Shown here: one piece after another, positions 28,128-37,862 of the stretch | Numbering within the stretch: the stretch's first letter is position 1 | Layout of the letters: each line of letters opens with the position of its first letter | Assembly: GCF_017115095.1 (NCBI RefSeq) | Contig: NZ_JABXKI010000113.1 | Span: 1-59,016, forward strand | Direction of reading: 5' to 3' | DNA: 59,016 nucleotides | DNA from: Nostoc sp. NMS4 | GTDB lineage: Bacteria > Cyanobacteriota > Cyanobacteriia > Cyanobacteriales > Nostocaceae | Program-made: the position numbers and the translations under genes | The notes under the pieces: generated by a model | Databases searched by the model: none | Seen by the model: only the letters and a program-made list of their open reading frames with translations | What the model was told of the DNA's origin: nothing

Positions 28128-29500
28128 GTCACATCTTCCTCTCCCAATATCATGCGCTCAACACGGGCTTTTGCTTCATTTACTAAGTTTTCAGCCTTAA
28201 TGCGTAGACTTTTAGCTTTATTGCAGCGTTGGGTAACTTCCGTAGCTATTTCGTTTTGAACTTCTTTATCAGGAACAGGAATAAGCGTTTCTTGAATATC
28301 ACTTTCTAAGATAGCTGGATATGATGAACCCGCAGATCGTCGTTTAAATTGTTCAAGGGTAGTGCTTAATCGTAAAGCCAAGTGTAGATATGCAGAACTT
28401 ACTTTTTTTGTTGGATGAATAATAGTAAATCCTGTAGAACAAATAAACCCTTCCATTTCATTTTGAATCAGTGCAATTGCTCCTCTAGTAGGACGTACTG
28501 TAGATACAATAATATCTCCAGTATGAACAACTTGCCTTGCACGACTAGGCGCACTTGCTTCAGTAATTTCTATAGCTCTCTCAATTTCTCCTAACTGAAT
28601 ATCAATACTGGAGATATCAATATACTGAAATATAGCTTCTGCTTCATTTGACAGCTTTCGTATTCTTTTAGGAAATTTAGCAACAGCCTTCACGGGTAAA
28701 ACTTGATTTATATATGGGTCAAATTTATGAAAGCCCATATTGAAATCTACATCAAACCGAGATTTATATATTTCTGCTATTGGCCTTAGAAAACGCCTTT
28801 TCTCTTCAACATCCTCAAGAGTTATCCCTAATCTACTAAACACATAACTATCAATTGTTTGATATAATCTTTCTGCTTCAGATAACTTATTCTGTCGTTT
28901 AGCATAAGCATTTTGCATTATTTGAGCAATGCGGTCTTGAATAGGTCTAGGAGGAAGAACAATTTGCACATTTTGAAGTCCATTAACGTTAATGTGTGCA
29001 TATATACTTCCGATTGAATATTCATTAAGTAACTGTTTTCCAAAGTTTGAATTTAGGTATGCTGCTAGATAGTAGGGATTGACCTTATTAGCGTGAACTT
29101 TTACACGAGCAACATGGGCACTAAGATTTGCAGGTTTTTCAGATGTATAAACTAATGCAGTTCCTAACCTTCCTGTGATAGTAACTAGCAAATCTTCTGG
29201 CTGTACTTGTGACCGTTTAAAATGCTCATGTTCTGCTTGAGTTATCATTTTTTTGTTAGATAAATCTAAGCCAAATTCAGTTATATTCCTAACTGCTAAC
29301 ACTGTTATGCCATCATCTACATAATGACGAGTAGAATGTAAACCATCAGAAATTTCTGCAACTAATTTTCCTAGTTTTAGAATTTGAAATCTAGTATTTT
29401 TTAAGTATTCTTCAGTTTGAAGAGATAATTCCGAATGAAATGAATAAGCCCACTTTTTTTTATTTCTTAATCGACTAATTGCAATGGTAGTATCTTCCAT
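28124..29500 (-). CDS. HsdS-like specificity subunit with two target-recognition domains
   Basis: The 458 residues hold two repeats, each with a variable region followed by a conserved helix. Repeat 1 contains LVAEISDGLHSTRHYV and PPRPIQDRIAQIMQNAYAKRQNKLSEAERL. Repeat 2 contains YIDISSIDIQLGEIE, GDIIVSTVRPTRGAIAL and PDKEVQNEIATEVTQRCNKAKSLRIKAENL. This is the usual architecture of a bipartite-target specificity subunit. It starts four bases after the methylase stop codon, so the genes are coupled. Confidence 0.88.
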   Translation of the reverse strand: MEDTTIAISRLRNKKKWAYSFHSELSLQTEEYLKNTRFQILKLGKLVAEISDGLHSTRHYVDDGITVLAVRNITEFGLDLSNKKMITQAEHEHFKRSQVQPEDLLVTITGRLGTALVYTSEKPANLSAHVARVKVHANKVNPYYLAAYLNSNFGKQLLNEYSIGSIYAHINVNGLQNVQIVLPPRPIQDRIAQIMQNAYAKRQNKLSEAERLYQTIDSYVFSRLGITLEDVEEKRRFLRPIAEIYKSRFDVDFNMGFHKFDPYINQVLPVKAVAKFPKRIRKLSNEAEAIFQYIDISSIDIQLGEIERAIEITEASAPSRARQVVHTGDIIVSTVRPTRGAIALIQNEMEGFICSTGFTIIHPTKKVSSAYLHLALRLSTTLEQFKRRSAGSSYPAILESDIQETLIPVPDKEVQNEIATEVTQRCNKAKSLRIKAENLVNEAKARVERMILGEEDVT

Positions 29501-29503
29501 TTA

Positions 29504-31546
29504 TTAAATACACCATCCTAATTTTTCATGGAAGTTATTTATAGTTGATTCTAATTCAGAGGGCAATGAAGCCTCTTCTTCTTTTACTTTTGAACGCCCA
29601 GAAGCGTCATAACCAATATCATCAATTCTTGCCATATAAACTTTATAGTCTTCTTCCTCTACAACTATCTGATTAATTTCAATTTGTTCTCCTATAGCAA
29701 GAGCAATAGCTCGTTTTTCTAAAACTAAGATACTAGATTTAACACCAGCACCATAAGGTGCAAATGTTTCTTGCGGTAAACTAAGAACTGCTTTCAATCT
29801 AGCCCAGCGTAAAATCCAGTCGCGTACATCTTGAGTTGAACTATTCGCTAATAACCCATCAGGTAAAACAATAGCTAACTTCCCGTTTGGTGCAAGATAT
29901 TCCAAGCAACGATTTAAAAAAGCTACTTCTTGAAGAATACTTTTAACAACCTTGCCCTTTTTTTTTGTCACCCCATCCCGTCCAGCAAAGTCCTTTAAAA
30001 CATTTTCATTTGTTAATTTAGAACCAAATGGAGGATTAGTTAAAATCATCGTTAACCCTCCCAGATAAAACCCTGGACGTTCTGGGAGTCCCTCTGTAAT
30101 TCCTCCTGTAATGCTACCCAATCGCTCCAGCGAATCCATTACCTTTAAATCGGCATATTGTGCGCCATTCATTAAAGTATTAACTCGCGCTATATGCATC
30201 ACATTTCGAGAATATTCAGCACCAAAGAAATGATTATCTCGAAACTTGATAAACTCTTCCGTTGGTTCTTCAAGATTAATCCCTTCAGTATTACCATCAT
30301 TATTTGCTATTGCTTTTGCATACTCCTGCTTACGCACATAATCCAAAACGTGCGTCAACATCCGCGCTGAACCGCAAGCAGGATCACCAACATAATCATT
30401 TACTGTAGGTTGCAAAATTCCCACCATTAAATTAATTACTGGTGTAGGTGTGAAATATTGCCCCAAATCATCACGGAAAGTCTTACTCAAAAAATCCTCA
30501 AACACCCCACCTTTCACATCTGCTGAAGATTTTCGCAAACTCCAAGGCTGTAAACGCTTGACGATTTCCATTGTGGTGTGAGGCTTGAATTGCAGCACAT
30601 CACCCTCATTAAAAGCCAACCGTGCCGAAAGGTCGTCGCCAAACTTTTTTGCTAAAGTCTCTCGTTCCCACTGCTTCGCTTTTTCAAAAGTGTCTCTTAC
30701 TTGAACTAATAAACGTTCTGGGTCAGTTTCATTACTAACACTAAATACATAAGCCCGTGATTCTCCTGTTTGCTTTACCAAGTCAATTGTTGCCTGTTCG
30801 TCATACCACTTAGCAAACAAGAATTTAACCATTGCATCAACGGCTTCTTGTGGCTGCAAACCCTCGTTATCTCTCAGAATAGAGTGACAACCAGAACGCG
30901 TATCTCCCAAAACCTCCCGAAACTTATCACGGGTTAGTGGCGTTAGTCCGGTTTTAATCCCATCTGGTTGACTGGGATTAAGGATTACAGTGTAGTCACT
31001 GTGCTTTGCGGCTTCACCGGCGCTTTCATACTTCTCTAAATCACCAATTATTTCTAACTTGCGTGGGTAGTCAAGGTCACGACGATAAATTACTGTATGT
31101 TTACCACTGGTTAAAATAGCATAACGGGCAGATGGTGAAGCACTCATGTAAGCATTGAGTCGGTTAAGATGATCAACCCAACCATCCGCCTCAGTCCCGC
31201 CAAATTTTTTACTTGGTTCCATAGCCTCCACCATAATAAAGGCTACATCCAAATTACCTACAGAATCAGCATAACGGTCATCGTAAACTACAAGGTCTAC
31301 CCGCCCAAGATAGCGTCGCCCGCCTTGATAAGTTCCCTCGGCAAAATCTGAATTTAGTTCTAGTTCCATCGCCTCTAGTGGAACACCGTACTCTTCTACT
31401 AAAATCTGAAGCGCCCACATCGTCACAGGGTCTTCTGCTGGACGCACATAAGAACCATCAGCTTTAAATAACTTTTGTAGATTTCGATAGTTCTGTGGTA
31501 TGTTAGCGGGATTTTGGTAAGGATTAGTGAAATCGGAGAAAGGCAT
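29504..31546 (-). CDS. N6-adenine DNA methylase with an N-terminal HSDR_N-like domain
   Basis: The C-terminal half (from about residue 330) is an HsdM-type methylase: GQYFTPTPVINLMV, motif I DPACGSARML, motif IV LTNPPFGSKL. The N-terminal 200 residues resemble the nuclease-type domain of type I R proteins (VRPAEDPVTMWALQILVEEYGVP...RVDLVVYDD...AFIMVEAMEPSKK...YAILTSG). In that domain the expected ExK is E-A-M, so nuclease activity is doubtful. Fused R-M proteins with a separate S subunit are known in type IIB/IIG systems such as BcgI. No separate hsdR gene is nearby, so the operon may only methylate, or may restrict by another route. Confidence 0.87.
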   Translation of the reverse strand: MPFSDFTNPYQNPANIPQNYRNLQKLFKADGSYVRPAEDPVTMWALQILVEEYGVPLEAMELELNSDFAEGTYQGGRRYLGRVDLVVYDDRYADSVGNLDVAFIMVEAMEPSKKFGGTEADGWVDHLNRLNAYMSASPSARYAILTSGKHTVIYRRDLDYPRKLEIIGDLEKYESAGEAAKHSDYTVILNPSQPDGIKTGLTPLTRDKFREVLGDTRSGCHSILRDNEGLQPQEAVDAMVKFLFAKWYDEQATIDLVKQTGESRAYVFSVSNETDPERLLVQVRDTFEKAKQWERETLAKKFGDDLSARLAFNEGDVLQFKPHTTMEIVKRLQPWSLRKSSADVKGGVFEDFLSKTFRDDLGQYFTPTPVINLMVGILQPTVNDYVGDPACGSARMLTHVLDYVRKQEYAKAIANNDGNTEGINLEEPTEEFIKFRDNHFFGAEYSRNVMHIARVNTLMNGAQYADLKVMDSLERLGSITGGITEGLPERPGFYLGGLTMILTNPPFGSKLTNENVLKDFAGRDGVTKKKGKVVKSILQEVAFLNRCLEYLAPNGKLAIVLPDGLLANSSTQDVRDWILRWARLKAVLSLPQETFAPYGAGVKSSILVLEKRAIALAIGEQIEINQIVVEEEDYKVYMARIDDIGYDASGRSKVKEEEASLPSELESTINNFHEKLGWCI

Positions 31547-31687
31547 GAAGTTATTGCTATGGGAGACAGACTACACAGTAGATAAATGATATGGTATTCT
31601 GGGCGATCGCTTAAGATAAAAATTAATATAAGCCCAAGATTCAGCAAAATAATAAGTTTATCACTAATTATAATTTAAAAATAATTC

Positions 31688-31974
31688 ATGTATTGTCAAA
31701 ATCTAGTTTTCTCCCGTCATGCTCCCAACAAATGTTTTATCGTCGTATCGCTCAAAAAGATGTAAAAACTGTGATTTCTTATGGAGAAGTGATAGAAGAA
31801 AATCCTGATGATACACCCTACCCTAGTTATCTAATATTGGATTTTATAGAAGGTAAGCCAATTCATGTTGTATTTTCCTACGATGAAGCTACAGATATAG
31901 GATATGTAGTAACAGCTTATATTCCTGACACTAATATTTGGTTAGATGGTTTTACAGCTAGGAGACAAAGATGA
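31688..31974 (+). pseudogene. DUF4258 (RelE-like) toxin gene with probable one-base frameshift
   Basis: DUF4258 proteins begin with a conserved (F/Y)SRHA...R motif. Here that motif is in one frame (ATG at 31688: MYCQNLVFSRHAP), while the rest (QMFYRRIAQKDVKTVISYGEVIEE...IHVVFSYDEATDIGYVVTAYIP) is in the -1 frame. Adding one C to the CCC run at 31724-31726 restores HAPQQMFYRR. As it stands, translation would need a frameshift or a start at the internal ATG (31732), which loses the conserved His. The downstream antitoxin overlaps by four bases. Confidence 0.7.
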
Positions 31975-32198
31975 TGAAATGCGTAATTTGTAAGCATGGA
32001 GAAACTAAACCAGGTTTAGTAACTGTGACATTAGAAAGAGATGAATGTATTATTGTTTTAAAAAAAGTTCCAGCAGAAATTTGTGATAACTGTGGTGAAT
32101 ATTATTTAAGTGATGCAGTTACCGAACAGGTTTTAGAAAAAGCAGAGTCAGCTATTAATAATGGAGCAGAATTAGAGATTATTCGATATGCAGCTTAG
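31971..32198 (+). CDS. MqsA/YgiT-type zinc-finger antitoxin
   Basis: The N-terminus has the two CxxC pairs of YgiT-type zinc fingers (CVICKHGETKPG and CDNCGEYYL), followed by a short helical tail (VTEQVLEKAESAINNGAELEI). The full MqsA HTH domain is absent, as in many short antitoxins paired with DUF4258 proteins. It should bind and neutralise the upstream toxin. The ATGA overlap supports an operon. Confidence 0.83.
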   Translation: MMKCVICKHGETKPGLVTVTLERDECIIVLKKVPAEICDNCGEYYLSDAVTEQVLEKAESAINNGAELEIIRYAA

Positions 32199-32203
32199 TT
32201 TTC

Positions 32204-32640
32204 TTATTGGCGTTTCTGCGTATTTTCAACTGTCTTATTAACTTCTTCACTTTTACCCGACATGCAAAGTAATTCTTCTTGCGGTGACACAACTTGAAGG
32301 ATAAGAAAACATTTCTCTCGAATAATAGTTCCTAAAGATGGAATTTTGCCTGACTGAGAAATGCGGTCGCGCACATATTCAAAAAAGCTAATTCCTAATT
32401 TACGAGTAGTAGCGACAAGAGACATGAAAATATCCCAAGCCTTAGTACCTTCACTTGTTTGAGTGGCATAACTAATGTTACGTCGCTGCACCATAGTTCT
32501 AGCAGCCAGTTCAGCAGGGTTATTATGCAACGGTAGTTCAGGATTCTCTAAAACCAATAACAACTCAGATACTTTTGCTACGGTTAATCTTTTTCGCTCT
32601 TCCTATCCCCTATTTATTGAGCGGATACAAATTATTGCTC
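32204..32640 (-). pseudogene. C-terminal remnant of an IS66-like transposase
   Basis: LPLHNNPAELAARTMVQRRNI...GTKAWDIFMSLVATTRKLGISFFEYVRDRI matches the end of IS66-type transposases. The upstream coding region is lost. Residues EERKRLTVAKVSELL can still be read just before, behind a TAG stop. The C-terminal tail runs into unrelated sequence. No matching ends are seen, so this is a decayed fragment beside the toxin-antitoxin pair. Confidence 0.75.
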
Positions 32641-32650
32641 TTCTCCTGCG

Positions 32651-32896
32651 CTATTGACTAGAGAGAAATTTTTTGGAAACCCAACTGATAATACCACTGA
32701 GAATGGCACCGCCCATGAGGATGCCGATCGCTGGATTAAAAACGGGTTGCCACAGTTTATGCCACAAATCCAAACCCAAGTTTAATCCTACAGAATCACC
32801 GATCGCAGCGATCGCTAACCAGCCAAAGCCAAACAAAACCAAAAAAACATCTGCGACTAAAACCATGTTTAGCCAATTTAACAATTTATCTTTCAT
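32651..32896 (-). CDS. Small two-helix membrane protein
   Basis: 81 residues with two hydrophobic helices (VLVADVFLVLFGFGWLAIAAIG and PAIGILMGGAILSGIISWV) separated by a short loop (LDLWHKLWQP). I recognise it only as a small conserved-looking cyanobacterial membrane protein. Function is not known. Its 5' side abuts an STRR array. Confidence 0.7.
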   Translation of the reverse strand: MKDKLLNWLNMVLVADVFLVLFGFGWLAIAAIGDSVGLNLGLDLWHKLWQPVFNPAIGILMGGAILSGIISWVSKKFLSSQ

Positions 32897-32923
32897 GATT
32901 GGAATGGATACTGGGCGTTAGGA

Positions 32924-33095
32924 GTGCTGAGTGCTGAGTGCTGAGTTAAGAGTTAAGAGTTAAGAGTTAGGAGTTAGGAGTTAAGAGTTAGGAGTTAGGA
33001 GTTTTGTTTATCTCCTTCTCCCCCTGCCTCCCCTGCCTCCCCTGCCTCCCCTGCTTCCTTGTCTCCCTTGTCTCCCTTATCCCCAGTCCCCAGTC
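32924..33095. repeat. Compound STRR array
   Basis: Three unit types are stacked: GAGTGCTGA nonamers, GTTAAGA/GTTAGGA heptamers, and CTGCCTCCC/TTGTCTCCC nonamers, ending in CAGTCCCCAGTCCCC. The same order of units recurs at 46800-46916, which indicates a composite repeat rather than independent arrays. Confidence 0.88.
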
Positions 33096-33103
33096 CCCAT
33101 CTT

Positions 33104-33526
33104 TTACTTTTCAAACAGCCAATTTTTGACTTTTGTTAAACTTTGCCAATCTGGTTTTCTACTTAAACCATCCTCAATACTATTTTTTATTTCATCACTC
33201 CATTCTTCATTGACAAAAATCAACTGCTGTGCTATTTCAATATGTTCCCGCAAACCTTTTTGCTTTGTTTCGAGCATGGCTAAGGCGAGATTGACTCTAG
33301 CTTGGGGATCTTGTGGATTTAACTTGACTGCCTTCTGTGCAGCTTTGTAAGCCAAGTTGGGTTTGTTATCGAGTAGATACAACCACGCTAAACAAACCCA
33401 AGCAGCACTAGTTTTAGGAGCGCGATCGCACACTTCTTTAAACACAGGGATTAAAGATTCTGCTGATTCTCCTGCTTTATAGCGTTCTAAACCTGTATCA
33501 AACAGGGATTCAACTGTATTAGTCAT
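33104..33526 (-). CDS. TPR-repeat protein
   Basis: At least two tetratricopeptide motifs are visible (SAAWVCLAWLYLLDNKPNLAYKAAQKAVKLNP and DPQARVNLALAMLETKQKG). The protein has 140 residues and no signal peptide, so it is probably a cytoplasmic scaffold. It lies upstream of sufA with an STRR array between them. No specific partner is evident. Confidence 0.82.
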   Translation of the reverse strand: MTNTVESLFDTGLERYKAGESAESLIPVFKEVCDRAPKTSAAWVCLAWLYLLDNKPNLAYKAAQKAVKLNPQDPQARVNLALAMLETKQKGLREHIEIAQQLIFVNEEWSDEIKNSIEDGLSRKPDWQSLTKVKNWLFEK

Positions 33527-33612
33527 TGGTCATTAGTCATTGGTCATTGGTCATTAGTCATTCGCCATTGGTCATTTGCAAAGGACAAATGACAAAGGAC
33601 AAATGACAACTG
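33523..33612. repeat. STRR array between sufA and the TPR gene
   Basis: AGTCATT/GGTCATT heptamers are followed by GACAAAT/GACAAAG units, the same pairing found ahead of FTR1. Confidence 0.85.
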
Positions 33613-33618
33613 ACAATA

Positions 33619-33975
33619 TTACACCCCAAATGACTTGCCGCAACCACAAGTTTGATTAGCATTGGGGTTAGTAAACTGGAAACCACCGCCAATCATGGCA
33701 TCGCTGTAATCGAGCATTAATCCGTAGAGATATAACAGACTCTTGCGATCGCTGACAATTTTGAAGCCATCATAGTCAAAAACTTCATCCTGGGGGGTGA
33801 TCTTGCTAGTGTCTTCAAAGTCCATCATGTAAGACATCCCAGAACAGCCACCCTGACGTACTCCTACCCGTAAGCAGAAGTCTGTGCCTTGCTTGTCGCG
33901 GAGGGATTTTACCTGGTGCAATGCGGACTCGCTCAACAGAATTCCGCGTTGTTGAGCCTCAATTGCTTGTGTCAT
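33619..33975 (-). CDS. sufA: SufA/IscA-type iron-sulfur assembly protein
   Basis: 118 residues with the three conserved cysteines of A-type carriers: GGCSGMSY and the C-terminal CGCGKSFGV. The phrase [41 protein letters not shown] is split by no gap and is typical of cyanobacterial SufA. It carries or delivers Fe-S clusters. It fits the iron theme of the window but has no suf operon partner here. Confidence 0.93.
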   Translation of the reverse strand: MTQAIEAQQRGILLSESALHQVKSLRDKQGTDFCLRVGVRQGGCSGMSYMMDFEDTSKITPQDEVFDYDGFKIVSDRKSLLYLYGLMLDYSDAMIGGGFQFTNPNANQTCGCGKSFGV

Positions 33976-34296
33976 CTGCTTTTCAACTCCTTAATTAGTA
34001 TAAGCTTTACCCTATATCGGCTTGTTAATGCTTCTGGGTTGCTCGCTTGAGTGTTTTTATTTTCATTCTAGCGACTTAGATGTTGCTAGATGCCAAATTG
34101 TAAACACTCCGTCAAAAGCAGCCAAATATTTTTATTCTAGAATTGAGAGACTCAATGTGTTTATACATTCGGTATTCTTGAAATTCAAGCCTTGCGGCAG
34201 CAACAGAAGCAACCACCCTTCAGGTGCAGCCGTAAAAATTTAATTCGAGGCTAGCTATTCCCAAAGTTTACTTCCAAATTGCTTCTTTTGATCTCT

Positions 34297-35928
34297 ATGA
34301 CAAGTTTTAATCGCTCTACCAGTCGTCGGTTGAAGAAATTAACTCAAATTCCTTCTGTATGGGAGGGCGATCGCCGTCCGTTGTCATCACCAAACCATCT
34401 GTCAGACTCAGAGGCAAAGGGAGAATGCATTCTTTGGGTAGATTACTCCCAAGGTGTTGTTCGAGGAATGGACGTGGTAGCTCCCGATATCGGACCAGAA
34501 GCAATAGTTCGCACCTTAATGCAAGCAATGGAGCATCCCCAGAGTCCGGCAAGACCTGCCAGACCCCAAAGAATTGTAGTCAAAGACCGCGAGATCCAAT
34601 TTTACCTGCGGGGGGTGCTGCAAGATTTGGATATCGCCATTGACTACGCACCAGAACTACCTTTAATTGACGAGCTATTTCGTGGATTCGCCGATCTCCT
34701 CGATAGTCAAACCCCCGACTTACCGCCACAGTACGCACAAATCTTGCGAGAGAAAGCATTTGCAATTTGGCAAGCAGCACCTTGGGAATTTTTGGAAGAA
34801 CAGCAAATTTTGGCTATTGAGATTAATAAATGGGATGTTGGGACACTCTACGCCTCAGTTATGGGAATGCTGGGAATGGAGTATGGGATTTTGTTTTATC
34901 GCTCAGAAGAGTCTTTAAAACAGTTTCGCGCCGCAGTTCTCACAGATGAAGAATCAACAGAGCATCTAGAAGAAGCGTTTCTCAAGCAAGATTGCTTGTT
35001 TCTCACTTTTGAGAGCGTTGAGGAAACCGATGAAGATGAGGATGAAGAAGACGATTTGGCGGATCTGCCATTATCAGAAATTGACCCTACTTTTGGTAAC
35101 ATCCATCCTTTAGAGGGGCTACGGTCTGTTTTGTATGACGAAGAAGCATTGGTAATGTTGGTTGCGCTCGAAAGCCTGAGCCGCTTTATTCGCGATCATC
35201 GTCGCCAACTTCATGAAGACATCTTCCCTACTCTCAACCGTCGCTATCGCATTTCTCTACCGCAGTCGGAAGAATCAACTAAATCTCTGCCTGTAACAGT
35301 CTCTACCATGCCGCAGTTAGCAGCAGAATTAGAGGAAATGACAGACTTTGATATTGATGACGAGGAGATTGACAACCAAGGTTTCCAATCATTGCGAGAT
35401 GACTTGATACCAGAAGATTCCTTCCTCAGCTTAGGTGTCGTGTCGTGGGAAATGTTGGAATCCCTGCGAAAGGGGGTTAGTTATCACCAGGCTAGTGAAA
35501 TTAAACAAGTGGGCGATGGTTTGCCGGTGATTTTAATTCAAACCTCCCGCCCCAAGGCGAAGACTGTAATTGAAAGAATTGAAGTAGCAGGTGGATTGAA
35601 GGCAATTTGCTTTAATCCAGGTGCCGATCCCTTTGATGGCGATCGCTACGACTTGGGTTTATTGCAAACTCAAAATGACGAATTGTTCCTATTCGGTGAA
35701 TTTTTAGATGAAGATCCGATTCATGTCGAAGCTCGGAAAAAATGGAATCAACGGTGTAAAAATACTCAGGGCTACTGTGGCTTGATCATTGCCAAAGGTC
35801 TAACAGGAGCCTCCCGTGGCAATCCTCAGTTACGAGATATGATGGCTTTGTTTGAAGGGCGATCGCTTTCACCTAAAAATTTAGGTATTGGCACTCTCCA
35901 ACTTATGCCCGAACTTCAATTTGAGTAA
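34297..35928 (+). CDS. Large acidic conserved cyanobacterial protein (DUF6930-like)
   Basis: 543 residues, no signal peptide or membrane helix. The N-terminal part has CILWVDYSQGVVRGMDVVAPDIGPEA, then RIVVKDREIQFYLRGVLQDLDI. A highly acidic segment (EETDEDEDEEDDLADLP) sits near residue 255. The C-terminal third (AGGLKAICFNPGADPFDGDRYDLGLLQTQND) looks like a second globular domain. It recalls DUF6930-type cyanobacterial proteins but I cannot give a function. ATG giving MTSFNRST is chosen over a TTG six codons upstream. Confidence 0.78.
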   Translation: MTSFNRSTSRRLKKLTQIPSVWEGDRRPLSSPNHLSDSEAKGECILWVDYSQGVVRGMDVVAPDIGPEAIVRTLMQAMEHPQSPARPARPQRIVVKDREIQFYLRGVLQDLDIAIDYAPELPLIDELFRGFADLLDSQTPDLPPQYAQILREKAFAIWQAAPWEFLEEQQILAIEINKWDVGTLYASVMGMLGMEYGILFYRSEESLKQFRAAVLTDEESTEHLEEAFLKQDCLFLTFESVEETDEDEDEEDDLADLPLSEIDPTFGNIHPLEGLRSVLYDEEALVMLVALESLSRFIRDHRRQLHEDIFPTLNRRYRISLPQSEESTKSLPVTVSTMPQLAAELEEMTDFDIDDEEIDNQGFQSLRDDLIPEDSFLSLGVVSWEMLESLRKGVSYHQASEIKQVGDGLPVILIQTSRPKAKTVIERIEVAGGLKAICFNPGADPFDGDRYDLGLLQTQNDELFLFGEFLDEDPIHVEARKKWNQRCKNTQGYCGLIIAKGLTGASRGNPQLRDMMALFEGRSLSPKNLGIGTLQLMPELQFE

Positions 35929-37682
35929 TTGCATGAATTGCTGCAATCTTGAGTCTCAATTTATCGATATCAGAAATTAACAGGACTTACGCACAGACTA
36001 CGATTTTGTGTCATTACTAGCGATCGCAACTGCGCCTATTGACTTATAGCCCAATACGCTTGGGTTAAGGGCTACTGGCAACAATTTTGGGTTTTCGAGA
36101 CGCGATAAATCGCCGTCTCTACAATTGTTTTGGGCTTATCTGAACTGTATTGACTTGTAGCCAGTCTTTTAGCCAGGAGGCAGAGCATTTCCGGTTCCGT
36201 CATCCACGTACCTATCAAGGCGCGGCATTTTGTAATGAATATTCATGTATGTGTCAAAACTAATAGGTGACTAATCATGAGAAGCTAACTTTACCTAAAT
36301 TTCATGAAGTACCTGTATTTTCATAGTTTTCAGTTATTTTAGGGAAATAATTCTCAGTATAAATAACTACAAAAACCTAAAAAATTATCTACAAAGACTG
36401 CTTGAATCAAACCTAACTGATGTACTTAGATATTGAAATCTTTTTTTTTAACAAGTTTTTGAGTTTAGCATCCTGTTATATATCAATATCATTAAGCAAA
36501 AGTTCAGATAGATATCTTTTTCTTTGTAATTTTTTTATAAAGAATAAAAAATAGTTTAGTTATTGCGTAAATGAAGATTATTTAAAGTGCGTAAATAATA
36601 GCTATAATAAACACACTGCCGAAGAAACTAAAAGATACGATTCTTTTTGTAGGTATACTTACCGAATAGAAAATAGTTGTAAATAGAAATTTATTGGCAG
36701 CAATTAATATTTTGGTTTAGAGATGAGGGAAAGATTTTATGTCAAAATTATAGCGCAGGACTTGGCTAAAAATGATTTATATAACCTCCAGATAGATTAG
36801 TACTAAATAATCGTAAAAAATCGCTGATTTTAAAGAAAAATCTATCGCTAGAAGGAAGATGAAAATATGCAAGATTTCATTGCATAGTGATGAGAAACTA
36901 TTTTCAAAGTATGAAGCAAAACTAAAATATTATTATCGGCAACAGTCAAATAACATCACATCTATTCGGGATTAATTCGTCTGTGTGAAATTACAGATAC
37001 TTCTGTTAAAGTTTACCAGATTAGTTGGCTATCTATACTCAGTAGACTGATTTGTGTTCCCTTTTTCTGCCTACTATATTGGTACTGAAAAGCAATCAGC
37101 TTGATCGAGATAAGCCAAAATTTATAACCGTTCAAGCAGCTATTAACTCCTTAGTTACAGTCAGGCTACAGATGGGTATTTGTCGCTTATTTGCCTACTT
37201 TATAAGTGACTATTCACGCTCTATACACACCACTCCAACCCGCCTACAAGTCAGTATTTCAGCATGACAATGAATAGCAAAGCTTTATTTTTGGGGTTCT
37301 AGGGGATGTTCTCTCCAAGCGGGTTTGGCGAACTTAGTTAACAGAGAAGGTCAAATGCTTTTAATGGAGAATAACTTTGGCAATCTTCATTGAGTCAACA
37401 GTAGATGTCTCGAATTCATTTATAAAATTTTATGGTCAGGCTTTAATGATGCTGTTAGTACGGTTATTATCTTCAAAAGCAACTATGCGCTATTTATGCT
37501 GTCACAATGGTAACAAATAAAGTCTAGTATTTTAATTTTTTTAGAAAATGATCGCTCGTTTGACAAAACTAACATTTTTAATATTAATGGTATTACTTGT
37601 TTCCTGAGACAAACTCTGATAACCTTATCGGTTCCCTCATTAATTTAGACTCTTTCGACCATCTAAATATACAGCAGATAGC
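35929..37682. other. 1.75 kb gene-poor A+T-rich region
   Basis: No supportable gene. It begins with an AGGACTTACGCACAG repeat end near 35983 and a GAGACGCGATAAATCGCCGTCTC hairpin repeat near 36099. From about 36240 to 37050 it is strongly A+T-rich with homopolymer runs. Around 37264-37390 short frames (MNSKALFLG, then GCSLQAGLANLVNREGQ in another frame) hint at a decayed gene that I cannot name. Confidence 0.5.
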
Positions 37683-37862
37683 ATGATAGCAATGACAAAT
37701 AAAAAATGGGCCGTTAAACGCATAACAGTTAATCTCGCAACGCAGGAAGCGGAAAAGCTAGAAAAATATTGTCAACAAACAGGTAGACCCGCAACTGACG
37801 TGATTCGTGAACTGATTAGAAGTTTGCCTTTCTCTGACGACAGCAAAGATGCAAACAACTAA
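37683..37862 (+). CDS. Tiny ribbon-helix-helix (CopG-like) protein
   Basis: 59 residues from ATG (an alternative ATG is three codons in). The sequence has an RHH pattern: a beta strand (VKRITVNL), helix A (TQEAEKLEKYCQQTG) and helix B (PATDVIRELIRSLP). Such proteins bind DNA as dimers and are often antitoxins or regulators. No toxin gene is adjacent. It is the only coding signal in the long gap upstream of crtQ. Confidence 0.7.
   Translation: MIAMTNKKWAVKRITVNLATQEAEKLEKYCQQTGRPATDVIRELIRSLPFSDDSKDANN

Noticed and set aside
32924..33612. Tandem repeats that at first sight resemble a CRISPR array
   Set aside because: Units are 7-9 bases with no unique spacers, so they are STRR sequences.
37052..37267. 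71-codon plus-strand frame in the A+T-rich gap
   Set aside because: Composition and sequence look random, and no start signal is seen.
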